A model generated the notes under the pieces. The model did not search any database. It was not told where the DNA came from and saw only the letters and a list, made by a program, of their open reading frames with translations. 64,000 nucleotides of DNA from Bacillus benzoevorans (lineage in GTDB: Bacteria > Bacillota > Bacilli > Bacillales > Cytobacillaceae): contig NZ_JACHGK010000001.1 of assembly GCF_014207535.1 (NCBI RefSeq), forward strand, positions 496,001 to 560,000, in the 5' to 3' direction. How positions within the stretch are numbered: the stretch's first letter is position 1; each line of letters starts with the position of its first letter. The translations under genes and the position numbers were made by a program. Shown piece after piece: positions 43,686 to 52,999 of this stretch.

Positions 43686-44516
43686 GTGATTGTTTGGCAG
43701 GACCAGCATACAACGCTGTTTAAAAGTGCTTTATATGAAACGATTTCTGCCGTGGTGCTGACAGAAGATTGCATACTGGTCTCGGACCCTGGCTGGCTGC
43801 CCCATGAAGTAGAAGAAATCAGGAACTATGTAGAATCCATTCGAGAAAACCGGTCTCTCTATTTATTATTTACCCATTCTGACTATGACCATATTATCGG
43901 GTACAAGGCATTTCCGGATGCCAATGTCATTGCAAGTGAAGCATTTAACAATAAAAGCAGTGCTGAAAAAGAAAATATTGTAGAGCAAATTAAAGAATTT
44001 GATGATGGATATTACATAACAAGAAATTATGAGATTGAATTTCCCGACGTACACATACCAATAGCCACAGAGGGAACGGTTTTAACCACCGGGCAGACAA
44101 AATTGACATTCTTTCAGGCACCCGGTCATACGGATGACGGAATTTTCACTGTCATTGAGCCGTCAGGAGTGCTGCTTGCAGGAGATTATTTATCTGATAT
44201 TGAGTTTCCTTTTATTTATGATGACAGCATACAATATGAAAAGACGATTGGAAAATTAGATGATATATTAGACCATTTCGATATAAGGCTGCTGGTAACA
44301 GGTCATGGAAATCCTACTAGTGATAGATTAGCAATGAGGAAAAGGCAGCAAGTTGCGCAGGATTATATTCAAAAAATGAGAAAGTTGATCATGGAGGATG
44401 ATCAGAACGGACTTCAACAGTTAATAAAAGGCTGTAAATTTCCAAGAAATTTAGAAAAATGCCATCAACAGAATATAGGGCAATTGCAAAAGGAATTAAA
44501 CCGTTTATACCAGTAA
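43686..44516 (+). CDS. Metallo-beta-lactamase-fold hydrolase
   Basis: 276 residues from GTG 43686, preceded by GAGGAGGAAGAACTT; a longer frame from 43614 has no such site. Metal-binding motifs in order: THSDYDH (42-type HxDxDH pattern with Ser for the middle spacing), GHTDDG, GDYLSD and GHGNPTS. This is the common MBL hydrolase pattern; substrate not predictable. Downstream of the YkqA-like gene with a 111-bp gap. Confidence 0.85.
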   Translation: MIVWQDQHTTLFKSALYETISAVVLTEDCILVSDPGWLPHEVEEIRNYVESIRENRSLYLLFTHSDYDHIIGYKAFPDANVIASEAFNNKSSAEKENIVEQIKEFDDGYYITRNYEIEFPDVHIPIATEGTVLTTGQTKLTFFQAPGHTDDGIFTVIEPSGVLLAGDYLSDIEFPFIYDDSIQYEKTIGKLDDILDHFDIRLLVTGHGNPTSDRLAMRKRQQVAQDYIQKMRKLIMEDDQNGLQQLIKGCKFPRNLEKCHQQNIGQLQKELNRLYQ

Positions 44517-44534
44517 ATAATTGGATAAAAAATG

Positions 44535-44588
44535 TTGACTTCCTGTTTAAGGATCATTTACTATAAGTTATGTAAGTGAGCACTTGCA
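44535..44588 (+). promoter_or_regulatory. tetR-type gene promoter with overlapping operator
   Basis: TTGACT (44535-44540), 18 bp and TACTAT (44559-44564) form the promoter. Immediately downstream TGTAAGTGAGCACTTGCA (44571-44588) is an 18-bp near-perfect palindrome, with a second copy of its half-sites at 45207-45224. Confidence 0.65.
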
Positions 44589-44606
44589 TTGTGAATCGAA
44601 GGTTGG

Positions 44607-45188
44607 ATGAATATGAACGATACGTCGAAAAGAATTATTACCGCATTTGTTGAATTATTTCGTGATTATGGATATAAAGGGACAACAACCCGTGCTATTG
44701 CTGAAAGAGCCGGAGTGAATGAGGTCACGATCTTCCGCCATTTCGGCAATAAAAAGGGCGTTATGGATGCAGCTATGCAATCGATTTCGTACAGACCTTT
44801 TTTGGAGAAAATCATTAAAGAAGAAATGATTTGGGAGCTGGAACATGACTTATGGAGAATTGCCGAAGAATACCATAAGTATATGGATAACATACAGGAT
44901 TTAGTTTTGATTAGTTTCAGGGAAGCAGGATTGTATCCTGAGCTTAATGAATTCGTCATTAAATTTCCCAAAGAAATCAAAGAAAACATGATTGCTTACT
45001 TTACTGAAATGAATCGCAGGGGAAAGCTGATAGAAACAGATATGGAGCTTCAGGCGATGAATTTTATCTGGCTGAATTTTGGCTACTTTATCTCTAAATC
45101 GCGCTTCGGAGACCGATTAATTTCCAACACGAGAGAGGCTTTTCTACAGAATAGTGTAAAACTTTTTGCTAGGGGTTTAACCCCCTAG
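44607..45188 (+). CDS. TetR-family transcriptional regulator
   Basis: About 193 residues. N-terminal HTH: RIITAFVELFRDYGYKGTTTRAIAERAGVNEVTIFRHFGNKKGVMDAAM, typical TetR. The C-terminal ligand domain has no assigned ligand. ATG 44607 or 44613 are both possible after GAAGG. It likely represses itself and the downstream permease through the matching palindromes at 44571 and 45207. Confidence 0.92.
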   Translation: MNMNDTSKRIITAFVELFRDYGYKGTTTRAIAERAGVNEVTIFRHFGNKKGVMDAAMQSISYRPFLEKIIKEEMIWELEHDLWRIAEEYHKYMDNIQDLVLISFREAGLYPELNEFVIKFPKEIKENMIAYFTEMNRRGKLIETDMELQAMNFIWLNFGYFISKSRFGDRLISNTREAFLQNSVKLFARGLTP

Positions 45189-45206
45189 TAAAATTTTTAT
45201 CATATA

Positions 45207-45224
45207 TGTAAGCATGTACTTGCC
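45207..45224. promoter_or_regulatory. Second TetR operator upstream of the permease
   Basis: TGTAAGCATGTACTTGCC shares TGTAAG and CTTGC, at the same spacing, with the palindrome upstream of the TetR gene. It lies 23 bp before the permease start, so the same repressor probably controls both. Confidence 0.65.
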
Positions 45225-45246
45225 TTAAATAAAAAGGAGGATGATT

Positions 45247-46446
45247 ATGAAAGCTGTAAAATCATTGTTGAAGTTCCAAGAAACCAAAATCGGGTTAGTA
45301 ACAGCCTTTGCCTTTCTGTTGATTTTCTTTTGCATTTGGATGACCGCCTATAATGGAATAACCGATAGGGCAGACAATTTGAAAATCGGTTTTGTTAACG
45401 AAGATGGATCATTAGGGTTGAAAATAAAAGAAACACTGGTGCAAAAGGTGCCGTTTGATATGCAAACCTATTCATCCCTGCAGGATGCCAAACAAGAGAT
45501 GAATGAGAGAAATCTGGATATGGTGATACTGATTCCAAAGGATTTTTCGCAAAGTATCCAAACAAATGAAGAGGCTAAAATTGAATATTTTATTAACCAG
45601 GCAAATGCTTCCATGGCAAAGCAGATAATGGATAATGCGGCTCAGAATATAACGAAAACAGTAAATGAAAACATCTATTCCTATAAGCAGCAGGTGATGC
45701 TGCAAAATGGATCAGGTCAATTGACTTCGCTGGTTCCTTCGCAGGAGCTCACGCAGGTTGTTTCGCAAAATATAACGCAAATCGTGCAGTCACTTAACGT
45801 CAATACTGTCCAATCTTCTGTGCAAAAAACAAACAACGCCGAAGGATTTGCGGTCACAATGGTGCCCATGATGATGATTCTTGCTTCATTCGTCGGTTCC
45901 ATGATCATGAGTATGAACATTAATATTGCCGCCATGAAATTAAAAAATACACACGGTAGATGGTCTATTTTTTCTGCAAGACTTTTGCTCAATTTGGGAG
46001 CATCTCTTCTTTTATCATTGCTAACGATTCTCTTAATGCTGGTGTTTAATATTGAATGGAAAACATCTATGCTTCAAACGTGGATTTTTCAAACATTTGT
46101 CTTCTTTTCTTTTATCAGCCTGACGCAAATGTTTGTCATCGTCTTTGGTACAGGTGGTATGGTTTTTAACATCATTTTTCTCTCTATTCAATTAGTGACG
46201 TCAGGTGTAATGGTGCCGAAGGTGATGCTTCCGGAATTTTATCAAACCATCTCTGCTAGTTTACCAGCAACCTATGCAGCAAATGGATACTACACTGTTA
46301 TATTTGGCGGCAAAGAGCTGTCGGGAGATATGAATCTTTTGCTTATCATTTCGGGAATCACTTTGCTGATAGCTGCAGTAAGGCTTATTTTTCAGAAAAA
46401 GGCTGCGCAAAAATCGAAAGTGGAAGCTGTAAACCCAGTTGGTTAA
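45247..46446 (+). CDS. ABC-2/YhgE-like membrane permease
   Basis: 399 residues from ATG 45247, six bases after AAAAAGGAGG; ATG 45241 abuts it. One N-terminal helix (20-37), a large extracytoplasmic domain (about 40-195) with a coiled, Gln/Asn-rich segment, then five or six helices in the C-terminal half, ending in a basic tail. This matches ABC-2 type / DUF3533-like export permeases. No ATPase gene is nearby. Drug or lipid export under TetR control is likely; substrate unknown. Confidence 0.75.
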   Translation: MKAVKSLLKFQETKIGLVTAFAFLLIFFCIWMTAYNGITDRADNLKIGFVNEDGSLGLKIKETLVQKVPFDMQTYSSLQDAKQEMNERNLDMVILIPKDFSQSIQTNEEAKIEYFINQANASMAKQIMDNAAQNITKTVNENIYSYKQQVMLQNGSGQLTSLVPSQELTQVVSQNITQIVQSLNVNTVQSSVQKTNNAEGFAVTMVPMMMILASFVGSMIMSMNINIAAMKLKNTHGRWSIFSARLLLNLGASLLLSLLTILLMLVFNIEWKTSMLQTWIFQTFVFFSFISLTQMFVIVFGTGGMVFNIIFLSIQLVTSGVMVPKVMLPEFYQTISASLPATYAANGYYTVIFGGKELSGDMNLLLIISGITLLIAAVRLIFQKKAAQKSKVEAVNPVG

Positions 46447-46457
46447 TCAAGAAAATA

Positions 46458-46507
46458 AGGCAGTTTCTCTTTGAAGGCACCTCGTCTTGAAGGGGAAACT
46501 GCTTTTT
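46458..46507 (+). terminator. Terminator after the permease
   Basis: GGCAGTTTCTC pairs with GGGGAAACTGC across a long loop, followed by TTTTTG. Confidence 0.8.
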
Positions 46508-46569
46508 GTTGATAATTACATAATAGAACATACTAAATAGGAATGACAGTTGGTAAAGAGGTGCTAAAT

Positions 46570-47340
46570 ATGAATTTTGTTGAATATTACAATCCGCAGG
46601 AGATCATAAAGATAACCGAGCATCGTCCGAATCCATTGCCTGATTTACCCTGGGTTTCAACACAGAGGTGGGAGGATGTGTTATTCCTGCATTGGCCGGT
46701 TTCCCCTGACTTGCTAACACCACATCTTCCCCAAAGTCTCCAGCTGGATTTGTATGATGGTACGGCATGGATTGGGATGGTCTTTTTTCAAGTGAAAGGG
46801 ATGCGTCCGCGCTTATTGCCGGCAGTGCCATTTATCAGTTCCTATCTTCAATTAAATGTAAGAACATATGTGACATATAAGGGAAGGTCTGGTGTTTATT
46901 TTTTTCGTCTTACTGTAGATTCAATCCTGGCTTGTTTTTTGGCAAAAACATGGTATTCCCTTCCTTTTATGATGGCAGAAATAAAAATGGATAGTCAAGG
47001 TGACGATATCCATATGGTTAGTAAAAGGAAAATTGGGAAGTTCGAGGAAAGAATGTCCTGTTCATATACCCCTGAAGCTTCAGTATTTCATACACAAATG
47101 AACACATTAGATCATTGGCTCTTTGAGCGCTATTGCTCATGGAACATGAGGCAGGGAACTTTACTTCGAATAGATATCCATCATACAAAATGGAATTTGC
47201 AAAAAGCCGCAGCAGTAATCCGCTCCAATACGGTGACAGACTTTTTAACGGCAAAAATATCACAAAATAATCCGATTGTTCATTATTCATCCGCAAAACA
47301 GGCTCTTTTCTGGCCTCCTGTAAAAGAGAGACGTTTTTAA
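46570..47340 (+). CDS. DUF2071 family protein (YqjF-like)
   Basis: 256 residues from ATG 46570 with AGAGGTGC upstream. The family start WEDVLFLHWPVSPDLLTPHLPQSLQLDLYDGTAWIGMVFF is clear, followed by LNVRTYVTYKGRSGVYFF. DUF2071/YqjF proteins share an acetoacetate-decarboxylase-like fold in part; no enzymatic role is established for YqjF. Single gene between the TetR/permease unit and the CycA-like permease. Confidence 0.85.
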   Translation: MNFVEYYNPQEIIKITEHRPNPLPDLPWVSTQRWEDVLFLHWPVSPDLLTPHLPQSLQLDLYDGTAWIGMVFFQVKGMRPRLLPAVPFISSYLQLNVRTYVTYKGRSGVYFFRLTVDSILACFLAKTWYSLPFMMAEIKMDSQGDDIHMVSKRKIGKFEERMSCSYTPEASVFHTQMNTLDHWLFERYCSWNMRQGTLLRIDIHHTKWNLQKAAAVIRSNTVTDFLTAKISQNNPIVHYSSAKQALFWPPVKERRF

Positions 47341-47524
47341 GTGTGCGAAAAATGTCAAAACTATATTGACCTAAGGATAAATGACTGATAAAATTTAATT
47401 ATAATTATTGCGCGATAATTTAGAATAAACTAATCAGCTCAATTTATGTATGAAATATTATCTTAACCTATTATTTTTATGTTTTACATAACCAAATATA
47501 AAGTTGATTGTTATGGTCCAAACG

Positions 47525-47610
47525 CGTACAGGAGCTGTTTCTGGGGAGGAACGCTATGGTTTTCGGCGCCGAAGGATTCACAATCTCAGGTAAAAGGACT
47601 GTTTTTTCAT
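47525..47610 (+). ncRNA. Glycine riboswitch upstream of a CycA-like permease
   Basis: The conserved glycine-aptamer pieces are present: GGAGCTG, GCGCCGAAGGATTCA and AATCTCAGGTAAAAGGAC, followed by TGTTTTTT. Only one aptamer is obvious; a second, weaker one could lie before it. A hairpin (about 47655-47690) follows. The downstream gene encodes a permease of the glycine/D-alanine type, which fits. Confidence 0.8.
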
Positions 47611-47774
47611 ATTAAGCTATTGATTGGCTTGTATGAATCGAAAATGCTTTTCTTGAATATTGAAGTATGGAATCCTTTCAATATTTCACAAAACTATTAT
47701 TGAATCCGTTTAACTTTGATTCCGCAACAAGGTTCAACATATCCGTATCAATCTGGTTTAGGGGGGCATTTAAA

Positions 47775-49127
47775 ATGGAGCAGAAGAAGGAATTAAAAAG
47801 AGACCTGAAAAATCGCCACGTCCAGCTCATTGCTATTGGCGGTACGATTGGAACAGGGTTGTTTTTGGGAGCAGGAAAAGCAATAGAATTAGCGGGACCT
47901 TCTATCATCCTGGCATATTTAATTGTAGGGATTGTCTTATTCTTTGTAATGAGGGCATTAGGAGAATTATTGTTGTCAAACGCCGGTTACCAATCATTTA
48001 CAGAATTCTCCGTTGAGTATATCGGACCATGGGCTGGATATGTGACCGGTTGGACGTATTGGTTCTGCTGGATTATGACCGCCATGGCAGATATTATTGC
48101 GGTCGGTGTATATGTTCGTTACTGGTTTGATATCCCACAATGGATTCCAGCCTTAGCCATTTTAGTCATTTTGCTGTTTTTAAATTTATTAACAGTTAAG
48201 CTATTTGGTGAGTTAGAATTTTGGTTTGCCTCCATTAAAGTCATTACCATTGTAGCGCTAATTATTATCGGTTTAATCATGTTATTCATGGGCTTTCAAA
48301 CAGATTCAGGTACTGTTTCGGTTAAAAATTTATGGGAGCACGGCGGAATATTTCCGCATGGAATAAATGGCTTCTTACTTTCATTCCAAATGGTGGTATT
48401 TGCCTTCGTTGGGGTTGAATTAGTGGGGGTTTCCGCTGCGGAAACAGCAGATCCGCACAAAAATATCCCTTCCGCGATAAACAAAATCCCAGTAAGAATC
48501 CTGCTATTCTATGTTGGGGCACTATTCGTCATCCTAACTATTAATCCTTGGGACAAGCTAAATGCATCTAGCAGCCCATTTGTTCAGGTATTTAGTTTAG
48601 TTGGTATTCCTGTCGCGGCAGGCATCATTAATTTTGTTGTCTTAACATCTGCAGCCTCTGCATGTAACAGTGGTTTATTTTCAACCAGCCGAATGCTGTA
48701 TAATTTGAGCAATAATAAGCAAGGACCCGCTAGTCTGGCCAAACTTAACAAAAACCATGTACCAAGCAACGGATTACTTACGTCAGCAATTGTCCTATCA
48801 ATCGGAGCTCTTTTAAGTAAGCTGATTCCGGAGACTGCCTTTGGTATTGTAACCACGATTAGTGCGATTTGTTTTATTTGGGTATGGAGTATTATCTTAA
48901 TTTCCCATATCCGTTATAAGAAGACAAGACCGGAGTTACACAAGAATTCAATTTTTAAAGCTCCGCTTACACCATTTATTAATTATGTTGTATTAGTATT
49001 TTTTGCCGGCTTTTTAATCATTATGCTTGTATCAGAAGCGACACGGACAGCTTTATTATTAACGCCGATATGGTTTATCATGTTATTTATCATTTATGGA
49101 GTAAGAAAGAAGAAAGCAGGGCAATAA
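47775..49127 (+). CDS. cycA: D-serine/D-alanine/glycine permease-like amino-acid transporter
   Basis: 450-residue APC-family proton symporter with 12 membrane helices, starting at ATG 47775 behind TAGGGGGGCATTTA. The N-terminal LKNRHVQLIAIGGTIGTGLFLGAG is the AAT-family signature; WFCWIMTAMADIIAVGVYVRYW, FAFVGVELVGVSAAETADPHK and NFVVLTSAASACNSGLFSTSRMLY follow E. coli CycA closely. The glycine riboswitch upstream supports glycine as a substrate. A strong terminator follows. Confidence 0.85.
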   Translation: MEQKKELKRDLKNRHVQLIAIGGTIGTGLFLGAGKAIELAGPSIILAYLIVGIVLFFVMRALGELLLSNAGYQSFTEFSVEYIGPWAGYVTGWTYWFCWIMTAMADIIAVGVYVRYWFDIPQWIPALAILVILLFLNLLTVKLFGELEFWFASIKVITIVALIIIGLIMLFMGFQTDSGTVSVKNLWEHGGIFPHGINGFLLSFQMVVFAFVGVELVGVSAAETADPHKNIPSAINKIPVRILLFYVGALFVILTINPWDKLNASSSPFVQVFSLVGIPVAAGIINFVVLTSAASACNSGLFSTSRMLYNLSNNKQGPASLAKLNKNHVPSNGLLTSAIVLSIGALLSKLIPETAFGIVTTISAICFIWVWSIILISHIRYKKTRPELHKNSIFKAPLTPFINYVVLVFFAGFLIIMLVSEATRTALLLTPIWFIMLFIIYGVRKKKAGQ

Positions 49128-49178
49128 TTCAAATAACGAGGCAAGCTCCAAGACGAAAAGAACGCTCAGCAGCGTATG

Positions 49179-49228
49179 AAAACCTCCCGCTTCCAGAAAG
49201 AAGGAAGCGGGAGGTTTTAGTATTTTTT
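49179..49228 (+). terminator. Terminator after cycA
   Basis: AAAACCTCCCGCTTCC (49179-49194) and GGAAGCGGGAGGTTTT (49203-49218) form a perfect 16-bp stem followed by T-rich sequence. Confidence 0.95.
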
Positions 49229-49335
49229 AAGTCATCGCATAAATCACATATGGATGTGCAGCATAACCAGGAAAATTTGTTATAACAATAACATGGAGAA
49301 TCTTTAAAAATGTGTTCCCCAAACCATTGTTCAGG

Positions 49336-50430
49336 TTATTGCCAAAAGGCAATCAATAAAATAATAATCAGCGGTACAATCACAATGACATAGCCCAATG
49401 GATTGGCAAAATTAAGCGTCCAGCCGACGCCAAATCGTTTCTCAACAAAGATAGATGGATCATTTCTATTAAAATATATGAGCCCGCCCTTCCAATAAGA
49501 ATCTTCATCGAGGTCGGTAATTTTACTATCGGCCTTACCAAAATTTTGTTTATCGGTACGACCGACCTTTACCGCAAAGACGATCGTTCCTGCTAAAACG
49601 ATAACGAGAAATGCAAGTGGTGCACTAAGCATGATAGAACCTGAGAAAATCGCCGGATGGATCGTTGTGAGTTGGAAAAAGCTCATCATCATTGTCAGTA
49701 AAATACAAATGATAAACAGAAACCAACTTGAATATTTTCTTAATGTCAGCTGCCGAATTCGTGAAGCATCTGTAGCGGTTGCGCTTAGTTTAATGCCGGA
49801 GTTTTTGGTCCCGATATGAATCCCTAGGAACATGAGCTGCAGGAATAATAACATGAACATCAACGATACCGCAGAAAATAGTGTTTTCCCAGTAAAGGCA
49901 TCAGCTTTTCCATTTACGCCCCAATGAGTAGGAATTTGTTCAGGAAGAATTTCAAATTTTAGCGCGGTATATCCAATCATACCAATCGTAAGGAGGATGG
50001 GCAGTAGATAGATATACCATGGAAGCATTTCATCCTGAGAGCGAATGGATAAATCCGTAACTCTCACTTGTTTTAAATCATCTATCCACTTTTGCGCTTT
50101 CTTTAATTGAACCGTTTTCCCATGAAAATAAAAGTAGAATGACATGCTGATAAGAATAATACTAAATTCAATGAAGACCCCAGCTAAAACGATCTTTTCC
50201 TCTCCGGGATGGCTGGAAAGGACCCAAGCCGAGAAAAATCCCAATAGGAGAAGGGAAATAATGGAAACCAATACGGCATACCTTTTTTTATAGGCTCTCA
50301 ATGGCAGAGCCTGGATATAAGGTTCGGGTATCGTTACACCAAACACAACTGACCGTTTGACTAAAAAGGGAACCGCAGTCTGCATCGCTGCTAAAATAAC
50401 ACTTATGATAAGAAAGATAGCGAATGACAT
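49336..50430 (-). CDS. DUF1648/DUF5808 family membrane protein
   Basis: 364 residues from ATG 50430 (AAAGGAGGTAC upstream). About seven to eight helices; FEILPEQIPTHWGVNGKADAFTGKT is the DUF1648 signature, and the C-terminal YWKGGLIYFNRNDPSIFVEKRFGVGWTLNFANP is the DUF5808 signature. Such proteins are usually paired with a small GntR regulator of the YtrA type, as here; it may act as a transport or sensing component, but no function is established. Confidence 0.85.
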   Translation of the reverse strand: MSFAIFLIISVILAAMQTAVPFLVKRSVVFGVTIPEPYIQALPLRAYKKRYAVLVSIISLLLLGFFSAWVLSSHPGEEKIVLAGVFIEFSIILISMSFYFYFHGKTVQLKKAQKWIDDLKQVRVTDLSIRSQDEMLPWYIYLLPILLTIGMIGYTALKFEILPEQIPTHWGVNGKADAFTGKTLFSAVSLMFMLLFLQLMFLGIHIGTKNSGIKLSATATDASRIRQLTLRKYSSWFLFIICILLTMMMSFFQLTTIHPAIFSGSIMLSAPLAFLVIVLAGTIVFAVKVGRTDKQNFGKADSKITDLDEDSYWKGGLIYFNRNDPSIFVEKRFGVGWTLNFANPLGYVIVIVPLIIILLIAFWQ

Positions 50431-50485
50431 CGAAATGTACCTCCTTTTTGCAATCATTTTTTTGTCCGCATATGGCGGTGGTTCA

Positions 50486-50866
50486 CTATTGATTTTGCGA
50501 AAAGTCTTGCAGGATGGAAGTTACAAGCTTAATAACTTGCTCCTTATTCATTCCTAGAACAAGGGCTTCAGCAATAAGCGGCCGGAAATCATTGATTAAC
50601 CGTTGCTTTGAGGATGAGGTAAGTTCATTAGCAGTAGAAACGACTGCACCTGATTTAGGAATAATTTCAATAATCCCTTTCTTTTCCAACTCATGATAGC
50701 TTTTATTCACTGTATGCATATTTACACCAAGGTCGGAGGCGAATGACCTGACGGATGGAAGTGAATCACCGGGATGTAAATCGCCTCGGGCAATTCCTTC
50801 AATAATTTGATTGGTCAATTGTGTATAGATAGGAATGTCTGATTCCGCGTCAATTTGGATAATCAC
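50486..50866 (-). CDS. GntR-family regulator, YtrA subfamily
   Basis: 126 residues, GTG start at 50866 after AGGGAGGGAATAAG. Winged helix: IYTQLTNQIIEGIARGDLHPGDSLPSVRSFASDLGVNMHTVNKSYHELEKKGIIEIIPKSGAVV, then a short C-terminal dimerisation helix, the YtrA type without an effector domain. It is 55 bp from the membrane-protein gene in the same operon and probably binds the TGTTCTA inverted repeats upstream. Confidence 0.93.
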   Translation of the reverse strand: MIIQIDAESDIPIYTQLTNQIIEGIARGDLHPGDSLPSVRSFASDLGVNMHTVNKSYHELEKKGIIEIIPKSGAVVSTANELTSSSKQRLINDFRPLIAEALVLGMNKEQVIKLVTSILQDFSQNQ

Positions 50867-50882
50867 CTTATTCCCTCCCTTC

Positions 50883-50961
50883 TGTTCTATATCTATTATA
50901 ACAACGCTGTTCTATGAAGTCTAGAACAAATTAATAAATTGTTCTATAAATTATATAACAA
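50883..50961. promoter_or_regulatory. Three TGTTCTA-based inverted repeats, GntR operator array
   Basis: Three similar palindromes sit close together: 50883-50903 (TGTTCTATA with ATTATAACA), 50908-50928 (perfect TGTTCTA-N7-TAGAACA) and 50939-50961 (TTGTTCTATA with TATATAACAA). The spacing puts them in the promoter of the GntR gene, as expected for self-repression. Confidence 0.7.
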
Positions 50962-51013
50962 TTTATCCTGTGTTCAAATATTGAGAAGCTTAATTAAAGA
51001 TGAATAAAGATAC

Positions 51014-51064
51014 AGGCAGTGATAAAAGTACACTTGTAGGTGCTTTTATAACTGCCTATTTATT
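51014..51064 (+). terminator. Orphan hairpin between gntR and the polysaccharide locus
   Basis: AGGCAGT (51014-51020) pairs with ACTGCCT (51051-51057), with the inner ATAAAAG/CTTTTAT adding pairs, followed by ATTTATTTT. It terminates an unseen plus-strand transcript or acts as an insulator. The rest of 50962-51253 is AT-rich. Confidence 0.55.
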
Positions 51065-51253
51065 TTGGCTTATTTAGAATTCTAAAAAAGTTTAAGTGAT
51101 TTGTAAGAGCAACCTATTATGATTATAAATAAGGTGTAAATAGTGCTAAAAATAGTTTAACAGTTATCGCTTTTCTTAAACACGCCTTATTGTTCGTTAT
51201 ATGGAATGAAAAATTCCCTATAGTGGATTATCGATAATAGAGGAGGGAAAGAA

Positions 51254-52999
51254 TTGAATACATCCCGAAGGAAATTCATGAAGATTTTTAGTTGTTGTCC
51301 TTTTTTTGTCGCACTTATTCTTTTGCTCTCATCGCAGCAAGCAGCCTATGCAGAAAAAACAGATGTGCCAAAGGTTTTAGTGATCTATACAACCATTGAG
51401 GGTGAAATCGATGATAATCTAAGGAATTTGGATATGTTAATCGGTCACTTTACAAAAGATATCACCTTTATTAGCAGTGACACTGTGGAGAAGGAAGATT
51501 TAAAAGATGTGACGCATTTATTTTACTTTGGTGAAATTGACGTCCAACTGCCAGCCGCAAAGTTTTTAAATCTATTCGATGATTATTCGGGTCAGTTTGT
51601 TGCGATTGGTTATAATTCAGAGCAGCTTAGCAGCAAATTTTCTTTCGTCAATCAATCTTATGAAGCAGAAATTAATCTGCTATATCCAGTAGATAAAAAG
51701 CAAAAAATGGTGGATTTAAAGAGTCAAAATATCCTGGGAATTGAACCAAGTGAAGGGACGAAAGTGCTGCTGGAAGGGAAACAGGTTGAACTTAACCGCT
51801 TCTATCCGATCATGGTTCAAAACGAAAACCAATATTACTATGCATTTGATGGACTCTATTTAGAAAATTCCATCCCTTTTGGCAATATTCTTTATCAGGT
51901 TTTTAAGGCCACTCCAAGCGGCAGCCATCCGGGTTATATCCGTTTAGAGGATGTGCATCCATTAGTTGATCCAAAACCTCTCAAAGAAATTGCTCAAATT
52001 CTTAAGGAAAAGAACATTCCTTATATGGTGGCTGTCATACCAACCTATACCAATCCCGATACAGGGAAAGAATCTAGGTTTTCAGATTCTCCGGAACTAT
52101 TGAAAGTATTGAAACAAATTCAGAAGGATGGCGGCAGTATTGTACTCCATGGCTATACGCATCAATTTAGAAGCAGTGAAACAGGGGAGGGTTTTGAATT
52201 TTGGGATGTTGAAAATAATACTCCCATATATTCTTCTGCGGATAAAAAATTTCAGATGAGAAAGGAAAATGATTTTGCTTCAAAAGAAGATTATTTTTCT
52301 TACATTAATGAATTACAAAAATTTGAAACGAAATATATAGAAACAAAAGTTACAAAAGGGATAGAGGAATTAAGTCAATATGGTCTTTATCCAATTGCTT
52401 ACGAGGCACCGCATTATACGATGTCGCAAAATGGTTATAAAATCGTTTCCAAACACTTTTCAACTTATGTCGGGCAGGTACAGCTAAGCGACACGGATTG
52501 GCAAGTTATGAATACAACACCTAATATCACTTCGCCATCTTTCCTTCATGGGATGCGGCTTTTGCCAGAAACAATGGGTTTCTATGAACCAAACAAGCCC
52601 TTGACAATACTAGAAATGGTCAATAAAGCTGCTTTGATAGGCACTGCAGAAGAAGGAATGTATGCCGCTTTCTATCATCCTTATTTGGGAGTAGATGGTT
52701 TTAAAAAGGTCATAGCTGAAATGGAAAAAATGCCTGACATTTCCTGGATTGATTTAAAACAGATGGATAATCGGGTGATTACGGAGAATATTGGAATCTA
52801 TACTGAAAATGGGGAAATCATTTTTAAGAGAAACCAAGGAAGTTCAATATTGCCGTCAATGAATGTAGCAGGAATGTATGTAAAGGGAATAATAGATAAG
52901 CTGGTATGGGGAATGGCGATTGTCGGTGCTGCAGCGGTCATGATGTTTATTATTTTCACAGTTTATTTGAATGGAAGAAAAAAACAAATAGAGGGATGA
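51254..52999 (+). CDS. DUF2334 polysaccharide deacetylase-like protein (YdaL-like)
   Basis: 581 residues; TTG start at 51254 behind GAGGAGGGAAAGAA. Signal peptide to about residue 33, an extracytoplasmic N-terminal region with a class I glutamine amidotransferase-like feel (VLVIYTTIEGEIDDNL), then the DUF2334 deacetylase-like domain (about 225-500) with GYIRLEDVHP (Asp/His metal-site candidates, 230-236) and HGYTHQF (299-305), and one C-terminal helix (about 555-575). B. subtilis YdaL has the same layout. It probably modifies a polymer outside the membrane. Stop overlaps the next gene. Confidence 0.82.
   Translation: MNTSRRKFMKIFSCCPFFVALILLLSSQQAAYAEKTDVPKVLVIYTTIEGEIDDNLRNLDMLIGHFTKDITFISSDTVEKEDLKDVTHLFYFGEIDVQLPAAKFLNLFDDYSGQFVAIGYNSEQLSSKFSFVNQSYEAEINLLYPVDKKQKMVDLKSQNILGIEPSEGTKVLLEGKQVELNRFYPIMVQNENQYYYAFDGLYLENSIPFGNILYQVFKATPSGSHPGYIRLEDVHPLVDPKPLKEIAQILKEKNIPYMVAVIPTYTNPDTGKESRFSDSPELLKVLKQIQKDGGSIVLHGYTHQFRSSETGEGFEFWDVENNTPIYSSADKKFQMRKENDFASKEDYFSYINELQKFETKYIETKVTKGIEELSQYGLYPIAYEAPHYTMSQNGYKIVSKHFSTYVGQVQLSDTDWQVMNTTPNITSPSFLHGMRLLPETMGFYEPNKPLTILEMVNKAALIGTAEEGMYAAFYHPYLGVDGFKKVIAEMEKMPDISWIDLKQMDNRVITENIGIYTENGEIIFKRNQGSSILPSMNVAGMYVKGIIDKLVWGMAIVGAAAVMMFIIFTVYLNGRKKQIEG

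Noticed and set aside
47479..47703. 74-codon frame upstream of cycA
   Set aside because: It runs across the glycine riboswitch; conserved RNA motifs explain the sequence better.
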